Assembly (NCBI RefSeq): GCF_004682055.1
Contig: NZ_QUZU01000030.1
Coordinates: forward strand, 1 to 64,000
From: Pseudomonas kairouanensis
Lineage (GTDB): Bacteria > Pseudomonadota > Gammaproteobacteria > Pseudomonadales > Pseudomonadaceae
Direction: 5' to 3'
Length of the DNA: 64,000 nucleotides
The notes under the pieces: generated by a model
Databases searched by the model: none
Told to the model about the DNA's origin: nothing
The model's input: the letters and a program-made list of their open reading frames with translations, nothing else
Made by a program: the position numbers and the translations under genes
Part shown: positions 8,396 to 16,997 of the stretch, one piece after another
Layout: each line of letters opens with the position of its first letter
Numbering within the stretch: position 1 is the first letter of the stretch

Positions 8396-9477
8396 CGTGC
8401 CACTCCTTTGGGCCACAAGCCGGCGGGTCGGTAAAGCATCGCCAGGATCAGCGCCAAGCCGTAGAACAGCTGGCGGATGATTTCCGGGTCCACCAGCACC
8501 TGGCCGAACAGCGTCTGCTGCAACGGCCCCATGCTGGCGCGCAAGGCTTCGGGCAAGGCCGCCAGCAAAATGCAGCCGAGGATCACGCCGGGGATATGGC
8601 CCATGCCACCCAACACCACCATCGCCAACACCGCGATGGACTCGTTGAGAGTGAAGGACTCGGGCGACACAAACCCCTGGAACGAGGCGAACAACACCCC
8701 GCCCACCCCGCCGAAGGCTGCACCAATGGCGAAGGCCAGCAGCTTGAGGCGCACGGTGTTGATGCCCATGGCTTGGGCGGCGTCTTCGTCTTCACGGATC
8801 GCCACCCAGGCACGGCCGATGCGCGAACGCTCAAAGCGGATACAGGCGAACAGGATCAACACCACCAGCGCCGCAAACAGGTAGTAGTAGAGGTACACCG
8901 AGGGCAGGCGCAGGCCGAACAGCTCTTGGGTACGCCCGAGGTTCATGCCGAACAGGCTGACCGGATCGACCTGGGAAATGCCTTTGGGGCCGTTGGTGAT
9001 ATTCACCGGCCGATCCAGGTTGCGCAGCAGGATGCGGATAATTTCGCCAAAGCCCAGGGTGACGATGGCCAGGTAGTCGCCGCGCAAGCGCAAAGTCGGT
9101 GCGCCCAGCACCACGCCGCAACCGGCGGCGAGCAACGCGCCCAACGGCAGGATCAGCCAGATCGAGGTGTGCATGCCTGCTGGCAGCATCGCCGCCAATG
9201 CCGGGAACTGTTGCAGCAAATGGGGCGACGAGAGCAACGCCGCCAGATACGCACCCACCGCGTAGAACGCGATAAAGCCCATGTCCAGCAGCCCGGCATA
9301 GCCGACCACGATGTTCAGCCCGAGGGCGAGCATGATGTACAGCAGGGCAAAATCCAGGGTACGCACCCAGGTGTTGCCGCCGGCATGGCCGACGATCCAC
9401 GGCGCCAGCACCAGGGCCACGGCGAACAGTAGCAAGCCCAGGCTCGCACGCTTATTGGGGGACAAGGACTGGATCAT
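8392..9477 (-). CDS. livM: ABC transporter permease (LivM family)
   Basis: This 361-residue permease has about ten membrane segments and the LivM motifs ALGLNIVVGYAGLLDMGFIAFYAVGAY and VAIREDEDAAQAMGIN. The latter contains the coupling EAA-like loop that contacts the ATPases. The stop overlaps the livG start, and its own ATG overlaps the livH stop, both as ATGA. The open frame extends a further 700 bases upstream within livH in another frame; that extension is arginine- and glycine-rich and is not coding. Confidence 0.9.
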   Translation of the reverse strand: MIQSLSPNKRASLGLLLFAVALVLAPWIVGHAGGNTWVRTLDFALLYIMLALGLNIVVGYAGLLDMGFIAFYAVGAYLAALLSSPHLLQQFPALAAMLPAGMHTSIWLILPLGALLAAGCGVVLGAPTLRLRGDYLAIVTLGFGEIIRILLRNLDRPVNITNGPKGISQVDPVSLFGMNLGRTQELFGLRLPSVYLYYYLFAALVVLILFACIRFERSRIGRAWVAIREDEDAAQAMGINTVRLKLLAFAIGAAFGGVGGVLFASFQGFVSPESFTLNESIAVLAMVVLGGMGHIPGVILGCILLAALPEALRASMGPLQQTLFGQVLVDPEIIRQLFYGLALILAMLYRPAGLWPKGVAR

Positions 9478-10421
9478 GCGCGGGTCGCCAAACGTTCGCC
9501 CAACAACCCGGAAGGCCGGAACACCAACACCGCGATCAACACGATAAAGGCGAACACGTCCTGGTAATTGCTGCCGAACACCCCATTGGTGGCCGCGCCC
9601 AGGTAACCGGTGCCCAGGGCTTCGATCAGCCCCAGCAGCAAGCCGCCGACCATGGCGCCCTTGAGGTTGCCGATACCGCCCAACACCGCTGCGGTGAAGG
9701 CTTTGATCCCCGGCAAAAAGCCCATGTAGAAATGCGCACTGCCGTAGTTGCTGGCCATCATCACCCCGGCCAACGCCGCCAACGCGCCGCCGATGGCAAA
9801 GGTGATGACAATGACGCGATTGGGGCTGATGCCCATCAGGCTGGCGACCTGGGGGTTTTCTGCCACGGCGCGCATGGCCCGGCGAAAACGCGTGCGCTCC
9901 ACCAGCACCAGCAGCGCAACCATCACCGACACGGCAATGGCAATGGTGGTAAGCGCAGTCACGTTGGTGATCGCCGGATGCGCGGAGGCGCCGGCCAGCA
10001 CTTCGATCGGCTCCAGCGGCAGCAGTTGCGGGAACATCTGCGGGTTGCGGGTCCACACCAGCATGGCGAGGGTTTGCAGCAGCAACGACACGCCGATACC
10101 GCTGATCAACGGCGCCAGGCGTGGTGCATGGCGCAGGCGGCGATAGGCAACGCGCTCGATCACCACCGCGAGCACTGCGCAAAACGCCATGGCGACCACG
10201 GTGGCACCCAGCAACACCAGCACCGGCGGCATGCCTGGAAAGGTCGCCTGCAATAGGCGAATCATCGACAAGCCCACCAACGCGCCGATCATCAGCACAT
10301 CGCCATGGGCGAAGTTGATGATGCGCAAAATGCCATAGACCATGGTGTAACCCAAGGCCACCAGCGCGTAGAGACTGCCCGTCATCAAACCGTTGAGCAG
10401 TTGTTGGATAAACCCATCCAT
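9474..10421 (-). CDS. livH: ABC transporter permease (LivH family)
   Basis: This 315-residue inner-membrane permease shows the LivH opening QQLLNGLMTGSLYALVALGY followed by TMVYGILRIINFAHGDVLMIGA. It also has AVAENPQVASLMGISPNRVI, the cytoplasmic coupling loop. It is the first gene of the seven-gene leftward operon. The start at MDGFIQQ fits the family; a start 15 codons earlier would add an unlike leader. Confidence 0.9.
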   Translation of the reverse strand: MDGFIQQLLNGLMTGSLYALVALGYTMVYGILRIINFAHGDVLMIGALVGLSMIRLLQATFPGMPPVLVLLGATVVAMAFCAVLAVVIERVAYRRLRHAPRLAPLISGIGVSLLLQTLAMLVWTRNPQMFPQLLPLEPIEVLAGASAHPAITNVTALTTIAIAVSVMVALLVLVERTRFRRAMRAVAENPQVASLMGISPNRVIVITFAIGGALAALAGVMMASNYGSAHFYMGFLPGIKAFTAAVLGGIGNLKGAMVGGLLLGLIEALGTGYLGAATNGVFGSNYQDVFAFIVLIAVLVFRPSGLLGERLATRA

Positions 10422-10532
10422 TAAAACCTTCGACCTCAGTGCGTACAGGGGCGGCACACTAAGCATCTATTCTGTTTTTATCAAATATCAGAAAGTCATA
10501 TGGTTATATCAAAGCTGAAATACGCTATATAC

Positions 10533-10555
10533 GCCATAAATACGGCACTTATGGC
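10533..10555. promoter_or_regulatory. Putative LysR operator between livH and lysR
   Basis: GCCATAA at 10533-10539 and TTATGGC at 10549-10555 are perfect inverted 7-base arms around ATACGGCAC, a LysR-type T-N11-A arrangement. The site lies in an AT-rich 172-base divergent spacer, 38 bases before the lysR start. It is the natural candidate for binding of the adjacent LysR protein. Confidence 0.55.
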
Positions 10556-10593
10556 TCTTTATTCGCAAGAAGAGTTGGTATTTAATTCAATAC

Positions 10594-11490
10594 ATGAATA
10601 AATCAGAACAGTTAGCCAACGACCCTCCCCTGCGCGCCGTGCGCACCTTCGAAGCGTTTGCCCGCCACGGCGGGGTGAATGCCGCCGCTCGCGAGCTGGA
10701 GGTGTCCGCGTCGGCCATCAGCCATCAACTGCATTTGCTGGAAGACTTTTTGCAGCAGCCGCTGACCTTGCGCCAGGGCCGCAACCTGGTGCTCACCGAT
10801 GAAGGCCGCGAGTACTACCGCGCCATTCGCTCGGCGTTCGCCGTGCTGCGCAGTGCCACCGAACACGTACGGGAAAAAAGCGCCACGCGCCAGGTGACCA
10901 TCAGCCTGATCCCGCTGTTTGGCATCAACCTGTTTATACCGCGATTGGCGAGCTTCCTCATCGACCACCCTGCGCTGGACATCAACGTGACCTACGCCAA
11001 CCACCGCAGCTACCCCAGCGATGCGGCCGACCTGTCGATCCGCTTCGGCACCGGGCATTGGCCGGGGTATCACAGCGAACCGTTGATCTCTGGCGCGGTG
11101 ACCCCCTATTGCAGCCGCGCGTTCCTGGCGCAACACGGGCCGATCGATACGCCCCAGGCGCTGAGTGAATTGCCGCTGCTGCACGATGAGGAACGCGGCA
11201 CGTGGGGCCAATGGTTCGAAGCCGCCGAGGTGGATGCCACCGCATTGAATGGGTTGCTGCTGGAAGATGGCCAACTGGCGCTGACCGCCACCCTCACCGG
11301 CCTGGGCTGTGCGCTGCTGCGCGAACCGTTGGTGGGGCCGCATGTGGCCAGTGGTGAGTTGGTGAAGTTGTTTGATCTGGAGGTCAATGATGGCCGCCAG
11401 TACTACCTGTGCCGGCGGGCCAACAGTGAGTTGTCGAGCGAGGGTAATGATTTGTATGACTGGATCAAGAGGAGCTTGGTTGCGGTTTAG
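10594..11490 (+). CDS. LysR-family transcriptional regulator (GcvA-like)
   Basis: This 298-residue protein has an N-terminal winged helix-turn-helix (PPLRAVRTFEAFARHGGVNAA then ELEVSASAISHQLHLLEDFL) and a LysR substrate-binding domain from about residue 95. The opening PPLRAVRTFEAFARH is the GcvA/AmpR style. It is divergent from the livHMGFK-atcBC operon and very likely controls it, with the transported compound or a derivative as inducer. The spacer holds a matching dyad. Confidence 0.9.
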   Translation: MNKSEQLANDPPLRAVRTFEAFARHGGVNAAARELEVSASAISHQLHLLEDFLQQPLTLRQGRNLVLTDEGREYYRAIRSAFAVLRSATEHVREKSATRQVTISLIPLFGINLFIPRLASFLIDHPALDINVTYANHRSYPSDAADLSIRFGTGHWPGYHSEPLISGAVTPYCSRAFLAQHGPIDTPQALSELPLLHDEERGTWGQWFEAAEVDATALNGLLLEDGQLALTATLTGLGCALLREPLVGPHVASGELVKLFDLEVNDGRQYYLCRRANSELSSEGNDLYDWIKRSLVAV

Positions 11491-11510
11491 TTTCAAGCCA
11501 ACGCAGATCA

Positions 11511-11605
11511 AAATGTGGGAGCGGGCTTGCTCGCGAAGGCGGTGTATCAGGTGTCAAATCTGTAACTGACACACCGCATTCGCGAGCAAGCCCGCTCCCA
11601 CATTT
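11511..11605. repeat. REPIN (GTGGGAGCGGGCTTGC type)
   Basis: AATGTGGGAGCGGGCTTGCT and its inverse near 11600 flank a short core between the convergent lysR gene and a binding-protein gene. It is the same subtype as the elements at 1-75 and near 27.0 kb. Confidence 0.92.
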
Positions 11606-11632
11606 GGATTGGGTTCACACCCCAATAACACG

Positions 11633-12646
11633 TCAGCTGCCGTTGCCGCCATGGGCTTCTTCGAAGAAGTAGTCCTTCCAGCTCGCCGCCTTGTTTTTCA
11701 GCACGCCCAGCTCCTGCAATTTCTCGGCATAGATAAAGGTGCGCTGCGGCACCACAGTGAAATCGATCTCCGGGTCCTGGACGATCTTCTCCACCAGGTC
11801 CAGCGGCAGCTTGGATTGTTCTACGCGAATGTAGGCCTTGGCCGCTGCCGGTTTGTCCGCCTTGATGATCTTCTCGGCTTCGGCCAACGCGTCATAGAAC
11901 GCCTTGTAGGTCTTGGGGTTTTCGTCGTGGAATTTTTGCGTGGTGTACAGCACGTTGAACGTCGCCTGCCCACCCAGGATGTCGTAGGAACTGAGCACCT
12001 TGTGCACCTTGGGATTCAACAGTTCCTGGTACTGGAACGGCGGGCTGGAGAAGTGCGAATTGATCTCCGAGCCGCCAGCAATCAGCGCTGCCGTGGCATC
12101 GGGGTGGGCCAGGCTGATGGAGATGTCGTCGAACTTCTTGTAGTTGGCATCGCCGAACTGCTTGGCCGTCTCGATCTGCAAGGTGCGCGACTGGAAGCCC
12201 ACGCCGGCGGCGGGTACGGCAATACGGTCTTTTTCGGTGAAGTCCTTGAGGGTCTTCACGTTGGGGTTGTTGGTCAGCAGGTAGTTGGGCATCGAGCCCA
12301 GGGAGGCGATGGCCTTGACGTTCTGCTTGCCCTTGGTGCGGTCCCACAGGGTCAGCATCGGTGGTACACCGGCGGAGACCACGTCCAGCGCGCCGGCCAG
12401 CAACGACTCGTTCATTGCGGTGGCGCCGGAGATGCTGTTCCACTCCACCTTGATGTCCAGGCCTTGTTCCTTGCCGTGTTTCTCGATCAGGTGCTGGTCG
12501 CGCACCACGTCGAGGATCAGGTAGCCGATGCCGAACTGCTGGGCAATGCTGATCTTGCCTTCGGCCTGGGCTCCAGGGCTGAGCAACGCGGTGGCAGCAG
12601 CCAATGAGGCCGCCAACAGGGTCAGGGAGGAGCGCTTGAAGGTCAT
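11633..12646 (-). CDS. ABC transporter substrate-binding protein, nitrate/sulfonate/taurine type
   Basis: This 337-residue protein has a signal peptide (cut after GAQA, about residue 29) followed by EGKISIAQQFGIGYLILDVV, the NMT1/SsuA/TauA-type opening. HPDATAALIAGGSEINSHFSSPP is typical of this family, which binds sulfonates, pyrimidine precursors, nitrate or aromatic acids. No permease or ATPase gene accompanies it, so it either uses a transporter encoded elsewhere or acts as an orphan sensor. The start MTFKRSS fits a signal peptide better than one five codons upstream. Confidence 0.85.
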   Translation of the reverse strand: MTFKRSSLTLLAASLAAATALLSPGAQAEGKISIAQQFGIGYLILDVVRDQHLIEKHGKEQGLDIKVEWNSISGATAMNESLLAGALDVVSAGVPPMLTLWDRTKGKQNVKAIASLGSMPNYLLTNNPNVKTLKDFTEKDRIAVPAAGVGFQSRTLQIETAKQFGDANYKKFDDISISLAHPDATAALIAGGSEINSHFSSPPFQYQELLNPKVHKVLSSYDILGGQATFNVLYTTQKFHDENPKTYKAFYDALAEAEKIIKADKPAAAKAYIRVEQSKLPLDLVEKIVQDPEIDFTVVPQRTFIYAEKLQELGVLKNKAASWKDYFFEEAHGGNGS

Positions 12647-12809
12647 GGGGTTCTGCCGCACTTTTGAGAAGGTGAGCGAGGGTAGCCACGATTTTTAAGA
12701 CGGGAAAAGAATATCGGGGTCTATTGTTATGCAAATAACCCACAAACACGCGCTCGGCTGGTATTGTGCCGCGCTTTGAAAAACTGCCGAACCTGCGAGG
12801 AACTGGACG

Positions 12810-13235
12810 TTGAACACTGACGAAAAAATGACTGGGGATTTGTTCGAGGTCGATAAACGCCTGTCACTCAAACCCGTGGTGGACTTCAACGCCTACCTGC
12901 GCAGCGCTTTTGGCGACGGCCCGTGCACCTGCATCCGCTGCACCGCCAGCGGTGGCGATGAAACGGGGTATGCGTTTCAGCACACCTTCAACTTCGATGG
13001 CAAACCCACAAATCGCCGCTTCGCCACCACGGCGGGCAGCGATGTGTTGCAGGTGTTGAAGAAGGCGTGGTTGTCGTACACCAAGGCGGAGTTGGCGCTG
13101 AGCGGTGTGCTGGCATTGGACACCGTGAAGGAATTTGTCGAGCCGCAACTGCACAAGCGTTTGGCGCCGTTGTTTTTGGCCAGTGGGTTCGTCAAGGATG
13201 TGGATGGGGAGTTGCAGATTCAACCGCAGGACTAG
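12810..13235 (+). CDS. Hypothetical protein with a CTC-x2-C motif
   Basis: I do not recognise this 141-residue soluble protein. It has a CTCIRC motif at about residues 39-44, a beta-like stretch TGYAFQHTFNFDGKPTNRRF, and a helical C-terminal half ending in DGELQIQPQD. I choose the TTG start at 12810 because GAGGA lies eight bases upstream; an ATG six codons later lacks a binding site. It is monocistronic, divergent from the binding-protein gene and convergent with an SDR gene beyond a REPIN. Confidence 0.65.
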   Translation: MNTDEKMTGDLFEVDKRLSLKPVVDFNAYLRSAFGDGPCTCIRCTASGGDETGYAFQHTFNFDGKPTNRRFATTAGSDVLQVLKKAWLSYTKAELALSGVLALDTVKEFVEPQLHKRLAPLFLASGFVKDVDGELQIQPQD

Positions 13236-13252
13236 CAGGCGAATACAGGTCT

Positions 13253-13362
13253 AAATGTGGGAGGGGGCTTGCCCCCGATGGCGGTAGGTCTGTTGGTGCA
13301 TGTGCTGGCTGACCCACCGCTATCGGGGGCAAGTCGAATCGTCGCACCGCCCCTCCCACATT
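13253..13362. repeat. REPIN with one interrupted arm
   Basis: The left arm GTGGGAGGGGGCTTGCCCCC is canonical. The right arm should read GGGGGCAAGCCCCCTCCCAC, but after GGGGGCAAG it carries about 16 extra bases (TCGAATCGTCGCACCG) before CCCTCCCACATT resumes. It lies between convergent genes. Confidence 0.85.
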
Positions 13363-13381
13363 GGACCTCAGTGATCAGATG

Positions 13382-14131
13382 TCAGCTGTTCTGCCCACCA
13401 TCGACGTTTAATGTGGCACCAGTGATATAGGCCGCATCCGCCCCCACCAGAAACGCCACCACCCCGGCAATTTCTTCCGGCTGGCCGTAACGCCCCAGCG
13501 CAGTCATCTGTTTGACCAACGGCGCCATATCGCCAGTCTCTGGGTTCATCTCGGTATTGATCGGCCCCGGCTGCACGGTATTGACCGTGATCCCCCGCGG
13601 CCCCAGGTCCCGTGCCCAGGCGCGGCTATAAGCGGCCACGGCAGCCTTGCTCGCCGCATAATCACCGATACCGGGAAACGGCGCGCGACTGGCGAACATG
13701 GTGCCGATCGACACAATGCGCCCGCCATCGGCCATCAGCGGCACCGCCGCCCGCACGGCGGCGACCACACCATTGAGGTTGATCGCTTGCTGGCGGTCCA
13801 GCGCCGCTATGTCGGCGTCGGGGTCACCCACTACGCCCATCGTGAAAACCCCGGCGCTGTTGACCAGAATGTCCAGACGCCCGAAGTGCTCATGCACCGT
13901 GCTGACCAGCGCCGCCACGGCCGCGCTGTCGGCTTGATCGGCCGCCACGGCCAGCCCCCTTACCCCATGGGCCTTGATACTGCGCAGCACCGCCTGGGCA
14001 CGCTCGGCAGATTGGGAATAACTGAATGCAACATCGGCACCTTCGGCGGCGAGGCGCTTGGCGATGGCCGCGCCGATTCCCCTTGAGGCGCCGGTGACCA
14101 GTGCAACTTTACCGTTGAGCGAGTGAGTCAT
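13382..14131 (-). CDS. SDR-family oxidoreductase
   Basis: This 249-residue classical short-chain dehydrogenase has the nucleotide motif TGASRGIG at residues 14-21, NSAG near 90, and the catalytic YAASK with an upstream Ser. The C-terminal ITGATLNVDGGQNS is typical of FabG-like 3-oxoacyl reductases and glucose dehydrogenases. It should use NAD(P)H in the cytosol on an unknown carbonyl or alcohol. A LysR gene is divergent 130 bases away with a long dyad in the spacer, so the pair forms a local regulated module. Confidence 0.9.
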   Translation of the reverse strand: MTHSLNGKVALVTGASRGIGAAIAKRLAAEGADVAFSYSQSAERAQAVLRSIKAHGVRGLAVAADQADSAAVAALVSTVHEHFGRLDILVNSAGVFTMGVVGDPDADIAALDRQQAINLNGVVAAVRAAVPLMADGGRIVSIGTMFASRAPFPGIGDYAASKAAVAAYSRAWARDLGPRGITVNTVQPGPINTEMNPETGDMAPLVKQMTALGRYGQPEEIAGVVAFLVGADAAYITGATLNVDGGQNS

Positions 14132-14199
14132 GAGGGTTCCTTGAAAGCCTGTCGATTCGCGGGTTGCGAGGCGTAAATCAAGGTAATCTCTTGGCCATT

Positions 14200-14235
14200 G
14201 GTGATAAACGGCGACTTTCTGTATGCCGTATCACC
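14200..14235. promoter_or_regulatory. Putative LysR operator (extended inverted repeat)
   Basis: GGTGATA at 14200-14206 is mirrored by TATCACC at 14229-14235. Inside it, ACGGC at 14208-14212 is mirrored by GCCGT at 14225-14229. Together they form an 11-base interrupted dyad 27 bases before the lysR start and 69 bases before the SDR start. Confidence 0.55.
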
Positions 14236-14261
14236 TATTTCGTGACAATAGGCGAAACTCC

Positions 14262-15173
14262 ATGGACTACTTCCAGGCCGTACAGGCGTTTTTGCGCATC
14301 GTCGAGACCGGCAGCTTCGTCAAGGCCGCCGCCCAACTGCAGGTACATCCCAACGCGGTGACCAAACAGATGCAGGCGCTTGAATCCCACCTGCAAGTGA
14401 AGCTGCTCAACCGCACCACGCGCACGGTGACGCTCACACCCGAGGGCAGTGCTTACCACACACGCATGAGCCGGGTGCTGGACCAGTGGCTTGAGGCCGA
14501 ATCGGACATGGCGGTGTCCCGCAGCCGCCCGCGTGGCCGGATACGGGTAGACATGGGCACGACCATCGCCACGTTGCTGGTGATCCCGGCCTTGCACGAT
14601 TTTCATCAACGTTACCCGGATATCCAGATCGATATCGGCGCCAGCGACCGCACCGCCGACCTGGCCAGCGAAAGCATCGATTGCGTGATCCGTGGCGGGC
14701 ACTTGCCGGATTCGGCGTTGATTGCACGCGGCCTGGGCAGCCTGGCGTTCGTTACCTGTGCCACACCGGCGTACCTGACCACCCACGGCACACCCCGCCA
14801 CCCCGCAGAACTTGAAGAGGGTCACACCCTGGTGCGCTACTTTTTCCCCGGCAGCGGCAAGCAAAACAGGCTGGCGCTGTTGAAGGGGGATGAGCAGGTG
14901 TCAGTGGAAGGCCGCCATATCGTCGCGGTAAATGACAGCAATGCCTACCTGGCGGCAGGCCTTGCCGGGCTGGGCGTGATCCACACGCTGCGCTTCATGG
15001 TGCAACCACATATCGATGCGGGCACGTTGGTGCCGGTACTCACGCAATGGTCGGCGCCGCCCAATCCGCTGTCGGTGGTGTACATGCCCAACCGCCACCT
15101 GAGTGCTCGGGTGCGGGTGTTTGTGGATTGGCTGGTGGAGGTGTTTGCCGCACATCCTCATGTGCAGCAATGA
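14262..15173 (+). CDS. LysR-family transcriptional regulator
   Basis: This 303-residue regulator opens MDYFQAVQAFLRIVETGSF, with a helix-turn-helix around KAAAQLQVHPNAVTKQMQALE and an effector domain from about residue 90. The style is that of the large CrgA/DsdC-like LysR branch often found divergent from an SDR or quinone reductase gene. It likely regulates the SDR gene at 13.4-14.1 kb. Its stop lies only eight bases from the stop of the convergent SDR gene at 15.2 kb. Confidence 0.9.
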   Translation: MDYFQAVQAFLRIVETGSFVKAAAQLQVHPNAVTKQMQALESHLQVKLLNRTTRTVTLTPEGSAYHTRMSRVLDQWLEAESDMAVSRSRPRGRIRVDMGTTIATLLVIPALHDFHQRYPDIQIDIGASDRTADLASESIDCVIRGGHLPDSALIARGLGSLAFVTCATPAYLTTHGTPRHPAELEEGHTLVRYFFPGSGKQNRLALLKGDEQVSVEGRHIVAVNDSNAYLAAGLAGLGVIHTLRFMVQPHIDAGTLVPVLTQWSAPPNPLSVVYMPNRHLSARVRVFVDWLVEVFAAHPHVQQ

Positions 15174-15181
15174 TCAGTCGA

Positions 15182-15931
15182 TCAGTAACCTACCCCACGC
15201 ACACCGCCTGAGGCGCGGATGGATTCTCCGGTAACCCAATGGGCATCCTCGCAGGCGAGGAACACCGCCAACGGCGCGATATCTTCCGGCTCGCCGAAAC
15301 GCCCCAGCGGCGTGCCGGCCACCAGCGACTGGCCAAACTCACCGGCAAAGTTGCCATCGGTGGCCGGCGTATTGGTATGCCCCGGCAGGATCGAATTGAC
15401 CCGGATGCCCTTGGGCCCCAGCTCCCGCGCCAGGGCGAAGGTGAGCGTATCCACCGCGCCCTTGGTGGCCGAATACACGCTAGAGGCCAGGTAGGGGTCG
15501 GTGCTGAGGATCGAGCTGATATTGATGATGCTGCCGCCCTGCCCCAGCAACTTCACGGCCTCCCGCGCCGCCAGCAGATAGCCCAGTACATTGAGGTTGA
15601 ACTGCTTGTGGAAGGCCTCTTCGGTCAGGTCTTCAAGCATCTGGAACACTGCGACACCGGCGTTGTTGACCAGGATATCCAAGGTGCCGTAGGTCTCGCG
15701 CACCGTGTCGAACAAGCGCGCGACATCAGCGCTCACGCTCATGTCCGCTTGCACGCTGATGGCGCTGCCGCCCTGCGCCTGGATATGGGCCACCACCGCC
15801 TGTGCGTCGGACTGGCTGGAGGCGTAATTGATGACCACGGTCGCGCCTGCCGCTGCCAAGCCTTTGGCAATGCCTGCGCCAATGCCTTTGGAGGCGCCGG
15901 TGACCACTGCGATTTTTCCGTCGAGCTTCAT
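15182..15931 (-). CDS. SDR-family oxidoreductase
   Basis: This 249-residue classical SDR has TGASKGIG at residues 12-19, VNNAGVAVFQ at about 86-95, the catalytic YSATK and a C-terminal GESIRASGGVRGVGY. It resembles FabG-type reductases. The start MKLDGKIAVVTG follows family length; the open frame runs 300 bases upstream but that part is arginine-rich noise. An AraC gene is divergent about 130 bases away and probably controls it. Confidence 0.9.
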   Translation of the reverse strand: MKLDGKIAVVTGASKGIGAGIAKGLAAAGATVVINYASSQSDAQAVVAHIQAQGGSAISVQADMSVSADVARLFDTVRETYGTLDILVNNAGVAVFQMLEDLTEEAFHKQFNLNVLGYLLAAREAVKLLGQGGSIINISSILSTDPYLASSVYSATKGAVDTLTFALARELGPKGIRVNSILPGHTNTPATDGNFAGEFGQSLVAGTPLGRFGEPEDIAPLAVFLACEDAHWVTGESIRASGGVRGVGY

Positions 15932-16065
15932 GGGTTTGTTTCCTGAGGTGGGATGAGATTGCGTGCTGCCAGTATTCGGTGCGCCGACGGGATGGCGGTT
16001 GCCGGTTCTTCTTGCATGCTTGCCTATTCTTCTCAGCGGCCTTGCGTTGCCGACCGGCGTGGCCC

Positions 16066-16944
16066 ATGGTCGAGTCCATGAACGAGACCCTGAAAGAACT
16101 GCGCCGCCTCGTGCAACGCGCCGACAACAGATGGACCGACACCGGCCTGCCCCGCGTGGCGATGGTGTGTGCCGAAGCCTGCGCCGACCAGGTGTATCAG
16201 CCCATGCTGCACCTGGTGCTGCAAGGTTCAAAAACGTTGTCGATTGGCGATCAAGTCGCGACCTACGGGCCCGCCAGCTATTTTGTGGTGCCGGTGGAGG
16301 TGCCGGCGACCGGGCAGGTTCACCCCTTTGCCAAGGGGTTGCCCTACCTGGCCCTCAGCCTCACCCTGGACCCGGCCGTGATCGGCGCCGTGCTGGCCGA
16401 TGAAATACCGCCGCCTGAACGGCCACGCACCCAGCGGTTCGCAGCGGTGCAGGCGCCGGACGAAATGATGGAGGCCTGGTTGCGCATGCTGCGGCTAATG
16501 GATCGCCCCCATGAGGCGGCCGTGTTGGCACCGATGATCGAACGGGAGATTGTGTTCCGGGCGCTACAAGGGCCCCTGCGCGACACGCTGGTGGACATGG
16601 CACGCCCCGACGGGCGCCTGGCGCAGATCCGCCGCGCCACCGAATGGATTCGCCAGCACTACACCGAGCCCTTTCGCGTGGAGCCCCTGGCCGCCATGAC
16701 GGACATGAGCGTGGCGGCGTTCTATCGGCATTTCAAAGCCATCACCGCCATGACCCCCATCCAGTACCAGAAACGCCTGCGCCTGTTGCGGGCGCGCTGG
16801 TTATTGCTGTTCGACACCCTGGATGCGGCGTCCATTGCCTTTACCGTAGGGTATGAAAGCGCCTCGCAGTTCAGCCGCGAATATGCGCGGCTGTTCGGGT
16901 TGCCGCCGGTGAAGGATGCGGCCAGGTTCAAGACCCCTGCCTGA
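16066..16944 (+). CDS. AraC-family transcriptional regulator (AraC_N sensor)
   Basis: This 292-residue protein has an AraC_N-type sensor (YQPMLHLVLQGSKTLSIGDQV near residue 40) and a C-terminal AraC DNA-binding domain with MSVAAFYRHFKAITAMTPIQYQK and IAFTVGYESASQFSREYARLFG. It is clearly paralogous to the AraC gene at 19.7 kb. The start is either MVESMNETL (16066) or MNETL (16078); neither has a strong binding site. It is divergent from an SDR gene, which is its likely target. Confidence 0.88.
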   Translation: MVESMNETLKELRRLVQRADNRWTDTGLPRVAMVCAEACADQVYQPMLHLVLQGSKTLSIGDQVATYGPASYFVVPVEVPATGQVHPFAKGLPYLALSLTLDPAVIGAVLADEIPPPERPRTQRFAAVQAPDEMMEAWLRMLRLMDRPHEAAVLAPMIEREIVFRALQGPLRDTLVDMARPDGRLAQIRRATEWIRQHYTEPFRVEPLAAMTDMSVAAFYRHFKAITAMTPIQYQKRLRLLRARWLLLFDTLDAASIAFTVGYESASQFSREYARLFGLPPVKDAARFKTPA

Positions 16945-16959
16945 ACCGACTGCAAACCC

Positions 16960-16992
16960 GTGTGGCAAGGGGGGCTTGCTCCCTCGCCACGG
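16960..16992. repeat. Single REP-like palindrome
   Basis: GTGTGGCAAGGGGGGCTTGC followed by TCCCTCGCCAC forms one imperfect hairpin rather than a doublet. It is placed between the convergent araC and SnoaL-like genes and may act as a terminator for either. Confidence 0.6.
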
Positions 16993-16997
16993 GGTTG

